A DNA stretch of 64,000 nucleotides, from assembly GCF_001748145.1 (NCBI RefSeq), contig NZ_BCQA01000001.1, positions 4,738,501 through 4,802,500 of the forward strand, given 5' to 3'. This document shows, one piece after another, positions 60,567-64,000 of the stretch (its first letter is position 1; every line of letters starts with the position of its first letter). The position numbers were made by a program, and so were the translations under genes. The notes below the pieces were generated by a model, which was not told where the DNA came from, did not search any database, and worked only from the letters and a program-made list of their open reading frames with translations. The DNA comes from Bosea sp. BIWAKO-01. Its GTDB lineage: Bacteria; Pseudomonadota; Alphaproteobacteria; Rhizobiales; Beijerinckiaceae.

Positions 60567-63302
60567 ATGATCGAGATCAAGACCCTCAAGTCGCAGGCGC
60601 CGGGCGCGCCCACCGCGGAGCAGAGCTACCGCAAGATCACGGACGAGGACGCGGCCCCGTCGCGCTGGCCGGCGCTGGTCGTGCTCGCGCTGACCGCGGT
60701 CTCGATCTACGTCAAGAGCCTCTTCCCCAGCCACGCCAAGCCCGATCTCGGTCCGCCCACCGAACCCCCGGCCGAGGATGCGGCTGGGGGAGGCCCGCAG
60801 AAGCAGGCCGAGGCCGAGGGCGAGGACAAGGAGGCCGAGGACGAGACCGGCACGATCAAGCAGGAGCCGGAGGCCGAACAGGCGCTCGGCTCCGGTGGCC
60901 CGGCCACGGAAACGGCCGGGCTGGCCGCCTTCCTCGGCATCGATTCGCCGTCGATCGACTATGAGCAGCTGCCGCTGCGCCGCTTCTCGCCGGCCAAGCT
61001 CGAAGACGTCTTCGGCGGCGACCCGCCCAGCAACGACAACCTGACGCTCGCCCATGGCAGCGGCCTCTCCGGCAGTGCCGGCGGTGGCGGCGGCCATGCC
61101 TTCGAGGGGATCGCCTCTGTTGGCGGCTCCTCGGGCGGCCACCATCCCGGTCCAGGCAGCAATCCCGGCCCCGGCGGTCCCGGCGGTGAGAACCCCGGCG
61201 GCCCCGGAACGCCCGGCGGTCCCGGGAGCCCGCGCAACCGGGCACCGCAGCTCGCCGGCGCCGTCAGCCTGCGCAGCATCGGGCTTTGCGAGACGCTGCT
61301 GATCACCACGATCGGCCTGCTCTCGGGCGCGACCGACCCCGATGGCGATGCGCTGTCGATCCGCAACCTCACCGCCTCGAGCGGCACCCTGACCGCGGTC
61401 GAGGGCGGCTGGGAGTTCACCCCGACGCCCGGCTATTTTGGCGCGGTGACGCTGAGCTACGAGGTCAGCGACGACAGCGTCGCGGTCGCCCAGACCGCGC
61501 TCTTCAGCGTCGTCGAGTTCACCGAGATCAACGGCACCGCCGGCGATGACAGCCTGACCGGGACCGAATGCGCCGACCGGATCGATGGACGCGACGGCAA
61601 TGACGTGATCGACGGCCGCGGCGGCTCGGACATCCTGCATGGCGGCGCCGGTAACGACTTCATCCGCGGCGGCACCGGCCATGACCTGATCTATGCCGGC
61701 CGCGGCAATGACATCGTCTATGGCGGCGACGGCAACGACACGATCTATGGCGGCGATGGCGACGACCAGCTCTTCGGCGAGGATGGCGACGACATCATCC
61801 ATGGCGAGGCCGGCAACGACACGATCAATGGCGGCAAGGGCAACGACCAGCTCTCCGGCGGCGACGGCAATGATGGGATCCAGGGGGGCGAGGGCGCCGA
61901 TCAGATCGCCGGGGATGCCGGCGACGACGTCGTTCATGGCGACGAGGGCGACGACACCGTGGATGGCGGCATCGGCAATGATGAGCTTCATGGCGATGCC
62001 GGTGACGATCACGTCATGGGCGGCGCCGGCAATGACCGGGTCTACGGCGAGGACGGCGACGACATCCTCGATGGCGGCGACGGCGACGACTGGATCGATG
62101 CCGGCGAGGGCGACAACACCATCACGACTGGCGACGGCAACAACAGCGCCCGCGCCGGCAATGGCAACAACCTGGTCCTCTGCGGTGCCGGCACGGACCT
62201 CGTCCAGTTCGGCGCTGGCCATAACACGGCCCAGCTCGGCGCCGGCGACGATGTTGCGGCCGGCGGCGGCGACGACGACCGGCTCTTCGGCGAGGATGGC
62301 AACGACACGCTCTCCGGCGATGCCGGCGACGATGTGCTCGATGGCGGCTCCGGCGACGATCATCTCACTGGTGGCAGCGGTGACGACCAGATCCAGGGCG
62401 GGACTGGCGACGACATCGTCTTTGGCGGCGACGGGCGCGACCGGATCGCGGGCGATGCGAATGACGACATCGTCTTCGCCGGCGCCGGCGACGATCGGGC
62501 CGAGGGCGACGCCGGCAATGACCGGCTCTTCGGCGAGGCCGGCGACGACCGCCTCGAGGGCGACGAGGGTAACGATATCATCGACGGCGGCGCTGGCAAT
62601 GACAGCCTGTTCGGCGATGACGGTAACGACGCGATCCAGGGTGGTGTCGGAGCAGACCGGATTGAGGGCGGCAGCGGCGCGGATACGCTGGATGGCGGCG
62701 CGAATGCGGACAACGTTGTAGCCGGCGTCGGCGACGACGTGATCATCGGCACGGTCGATGCCGCGGCCGATTGCTATGATGGCGGCATCGGCTCTGACAC
62801 GCTGGATTACTCCCAGGCGACGCAGAGCATCGACATCAACCTCGTCGAGGGCAAGGCGGTCAGCGTCGAGATCGGCGAGGACAGCCTCTCCAGCATCGAG
62901 GCGGTGATCGGCGGCAGCGGCGACGACCACTTCACCATCGGCGCTGATGCGGTGACGCTGAGCGGCGGTGCCGGCGACGACACTTTCAGCTTCGACGTGC
63001 CCTATGATGCGGCTGACCGCGACCTGATCCACCAGATCCTCGATCTCGAGGCCGGCGACCGCATCGTCGTCAGCCAGTACCAGATCCGCACGGATGACGC
63101 TCCCGCCAATGCCGGGGACGAGGCCGATCCGTTCGCCAGCGCCTATGGCGACGAGGCCGGCACCGCCAGCCAGCCCTTCCGCTTCCGCATCGAGAAGATC
63201 GGTGACAACGACTACACCTTTGTCGACGTCTATCTCGAGCAGACTGACGAGAAGGACTACTCGATCGAGATCCAGGGCAGCCACAGGCTTTACTATTACT
63301 GA
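60567..63302 (+). CDS. Large RTX calcium-binding protein, likely adhesin or surface protein
   Basis: 911 aa, acidic. One hydrophobic segment is at residues 33-53 (WPALVVLALTAVSIYV); then an acidic linker and a Gly/Pro-rich stretch; a cadherin-like domain at about 235-320 (SGATDPDGDALSIRNLTASS); and about 400 residues of RTX nonapeptides (GGDGNDxIxG type) from about 322 to 740. A C-terminal domain of about 170 aa follows, as expected for the uncleaved type I secretion signal. An internal membrane segment near the N-terminus is odd for an RTX protein and suggests it may stay anchored. No enzyme domain was seen. Confidence 0.88.
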   Translation: MIEIKTLKSQAPGAPTAEQSYRKITDEDAAPSRWPALVVLALTAVSIYVKSLFPSHAKPDLGPPTEPPAEDAAGGGPQKQAEAEGEDKEAEDETGTIKQEPEAEQALGSGGPATETAGLAAFLGIDSPSIDYEQLPLRRFSPAKLEDVFGGDPPSNDNLTLAHGSGLSGSAGGGGGHAFEGIASVGGSSGGHHPGPGSNPGPGGPGGENPGGPGTPGGPGSPRNRAPQLAGAVSLRSIGLCETLLITTIGLLSGATDPDGDALSIRNLTASSGTLTAVEGGWEFTPTPGYFGAVTLSYEVSDDSVAVAQTALFSVVEFTEINGTAGDDSLTGTECADRIDGRDGNDVIDGRGGSDILHGGAGNDFIRGGTGHDLIYAGRGNDIVYGGDGNDTIYGGDGDDQLFGEDGDDIIHGEAGNDTINGGKGNDQLSGGDGNDGIQGGEGADQIAGDAGDDVVHGDEGDDTVDGGIGNDELHGDAGDDHVMGGAGNDRVYGEDGDDILDGGDGDDWIDAGEGDNTITTGDGNNSARAGNGNNLVLCGAGTDLVQFGAGHNTAQLGAGDDVAAGGGDDDRLFGEDGNDTLSGDAGDDVLDGGSGDDHLTGGSGDDQIQGGTGDDIVFGGDGRDRIAGDANDDIVFAGAGDDRAEGDAGNDRLFGEAGDDRLEGDEGNDIIDGGAGNDSLFGDDGNDAIQGGVGADRIEGGSGADTLDGGANADNVVAGVGDDVIIGTVDAAADCYDGGIGSDTLDYSQATQSIDINLVEGKAVSVEIGEDSLSSIEAVIGGSGDDHFTIGADAVTLSGGAGDDTFSFDVPYDAADRDLIHQILDLEAGDRIVVSQYQIRTDDAPANAGDEADPFASAYGDEAGTASQPFRFRIEKIGDNDYTFVDVYLEQTDEKDYSIEIQGSHRLYYY

Positions 63303-63359
63303 CCTCGGTGCGGGGCAGCTTGGCCTCGCATCCCGGGCCGGCCGACGGGAGAGACGACC

Positions 63360-63887
63360 ATGACCAGGCGCAATGTCGAATCGCAGGCGGGCGGGGATGC
63401 CAGAGGGGAGCGCAAACCGAATTTCGGCCTCGGCCGGCATATGCTGGCCGGCACGGCGCTCGCCCTGCTCTTGGTCGTCGGCTGCGGCGGCTGGGCCGCC
63501 AGCGCCAATCTCAACGGCGCCGTGATCGCGCAGGGCTCGATCAAGGTCGACCAGAACCTCAAGGAGGTGCAGCACCGCGACGGCGGCGTCGTCCAGGCGA
63601 TCGCGGTGCGCCAGGGCGACCGGGTCGAGGCCGGCCAGACCCTGTTCTGGCTCGACGATGTCCAGACCAAGGCCGAGCTCTCGATCATTCGCTCGCAGCT
63701 CGGCGAGAACCTCGGCCGCAAGGCCCGCCTGATCGCCGAGCGCGACACTCTCGCCGCGATCACCTTCCCGGCCGAGTTCGCCAGATACTCCGAAGACGCC
63801 GCCCAGACGCCCTGGCCGCCGCCAGTGAGGCGAAGCCAATTGGCTGCACGCAGGTCACCGAGATCAAGGCGACGCCGGGCGTCGTGA
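63360..63887 (+). pseudogene. Type I secretion adaptor (HlyD family), truncated
   Basis: The first 149 codons are a normal HlyD start: one membrane helix (MLAGTALALLLVVGCGGWAA), NLNGAVIAQGSIKVD, VQHRDGGVVQAIAVRQGDRV and FWLDDVQTKAELSIIR. From about 63808 the frame becomes Arg/Pro-rich without family character and stops at 63887. A normal adaptor has about 430 aa, so the coiled-coil and beta-barrel are lost. GGAGAG precedes the ATG. As it stands secretion of the RTX protein would need another adaptor. Confidence 0.8.
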
Positions 63888-64000
63888 TTGCGGCGTCGCT
63901 GCCGCCCGGCTTCGACCTGACGACGCTCTACACCGCCGGGATCGTCGCGTCGTCTGAGAAGCGCGACGCAGCGTCGTCGCTGCTCGGCCTTCTGACTTCC
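63809..64000 (+). pseudogene. Fragment of a molybdate-type ABC binding-protein gene
   Basis: In a frame shifted by two from the HlyD gene the sequence reads ALAAASEAKPIGCTQVTEIK, then ATPGVVIAASLPPGF and TLYTAGIVASSEKRDAASSL. This is the C-terminal lobe of ModA-like substrate-binding proteins. It has no start of its own and continues beyond the window edge. The join at about 63808 is a recombination or assembly breakpoint. Confidence 0.65.

Noticed and set aside
61530..62790. Dense short tandem repeats that might be read as a satellite or CRISPR-like array
   Set aside because: They are in frame and encode RTX nonapeptides. The repeat unit is about 27 bp without unique spacers.
58914..63839. 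Very long minus-strand open frame (1641 codons) opposite the type I secretion genes
   Set aside because: It is the antisense shadow of three strongly supported plus-strand genes with ABC and RTX motifs. Its product is a repetitive Val/Ala/Asp sequence generated by the RTX codons.

Overview
The window is GC-rich, gene-dense DNA that looks like a chromosome of a Hyphomicrobiales (Rhizobiales) alphaproteobacterium. The support is the style of the gene families (EcfG-type promoters, an HWE-family histidine kinase, DUF982 and DUF3008 proteins, paired Ku proteins with a stand-alone LigD-type ligase). Bosea or Methylobacterium relatives are plausible, but the genus is a guess. No tRNA, rRNA or CRISPR array was recognised.

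Layout. (1) 1-28 kb is ordinary metabolic and regulatory chromosome: an amino-acid-type ABC binding protein and a ThDP enzyme with a divergent IclR regulator; a type II NADH dehydrogenase; SelO; a YhaN/YhaO (SbcCD-like) pair; a DipZ-type thiol-disulfide protein divergent from an OmpR/histidine-kinase pair; a run of SDR, tautomerase, LysR, DJ-1/PfpI, GlxA and glyoxalase genes; an alkaline phosphatase in one transcription unit with a DUF3299-like exported protein and a LolCDE/MacB-like ABC pair; and an SDR with a divergent AraC regulator. (2) 28.0-36.2 kb is a Tn7-like transposition module, tnsA-tnsB-tnsC-tniQ, in one tightly packed minus-strand operon. Gene relics and a periodic array of candidate TnsB sites lie beyond tniQ. 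Two related copies of a promoter-to-terminator unit, probably a small RNA gene, lie beyond tnsA. (3) 36.8-39.5 kb holds a lone XRE regulator and a two-gene operon. Its first gene fuses an Xre/MbcA/ParS antitoxin-type region to a HAD phosphatase, and the second is a metallophosphoesterase. (4) 39.9-57 kb is a mosaic stress and DNA-repair region: HWE kinase, stress-domain proteins, a ligase, two divergent Ku genes, many small proteins, several relics and IS scars. Seven perfect EcfG (general stress sigma) promoter matches fall in 43.3-55.3 kb, in front of genes and of two candidate small RNAs. (5) 57.3-64 kb has a LuxR-type response regulator, then a type I secretion locus: a PrtD-like ABC transporter, a large RTX calcium-binding protein, and an HlyD adaptor that breaks off about 150 codons in, where it is joined to a fragment of an unrelated ABC binding-protein gene.

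The strongest candidates for something new are the ParS-HAD fusion operon, the Tn7-like module with its paired small RNA units, and the EcfG-controlled island linking NHEJ genes, a pair of small paralogous proteins and small RNAs.
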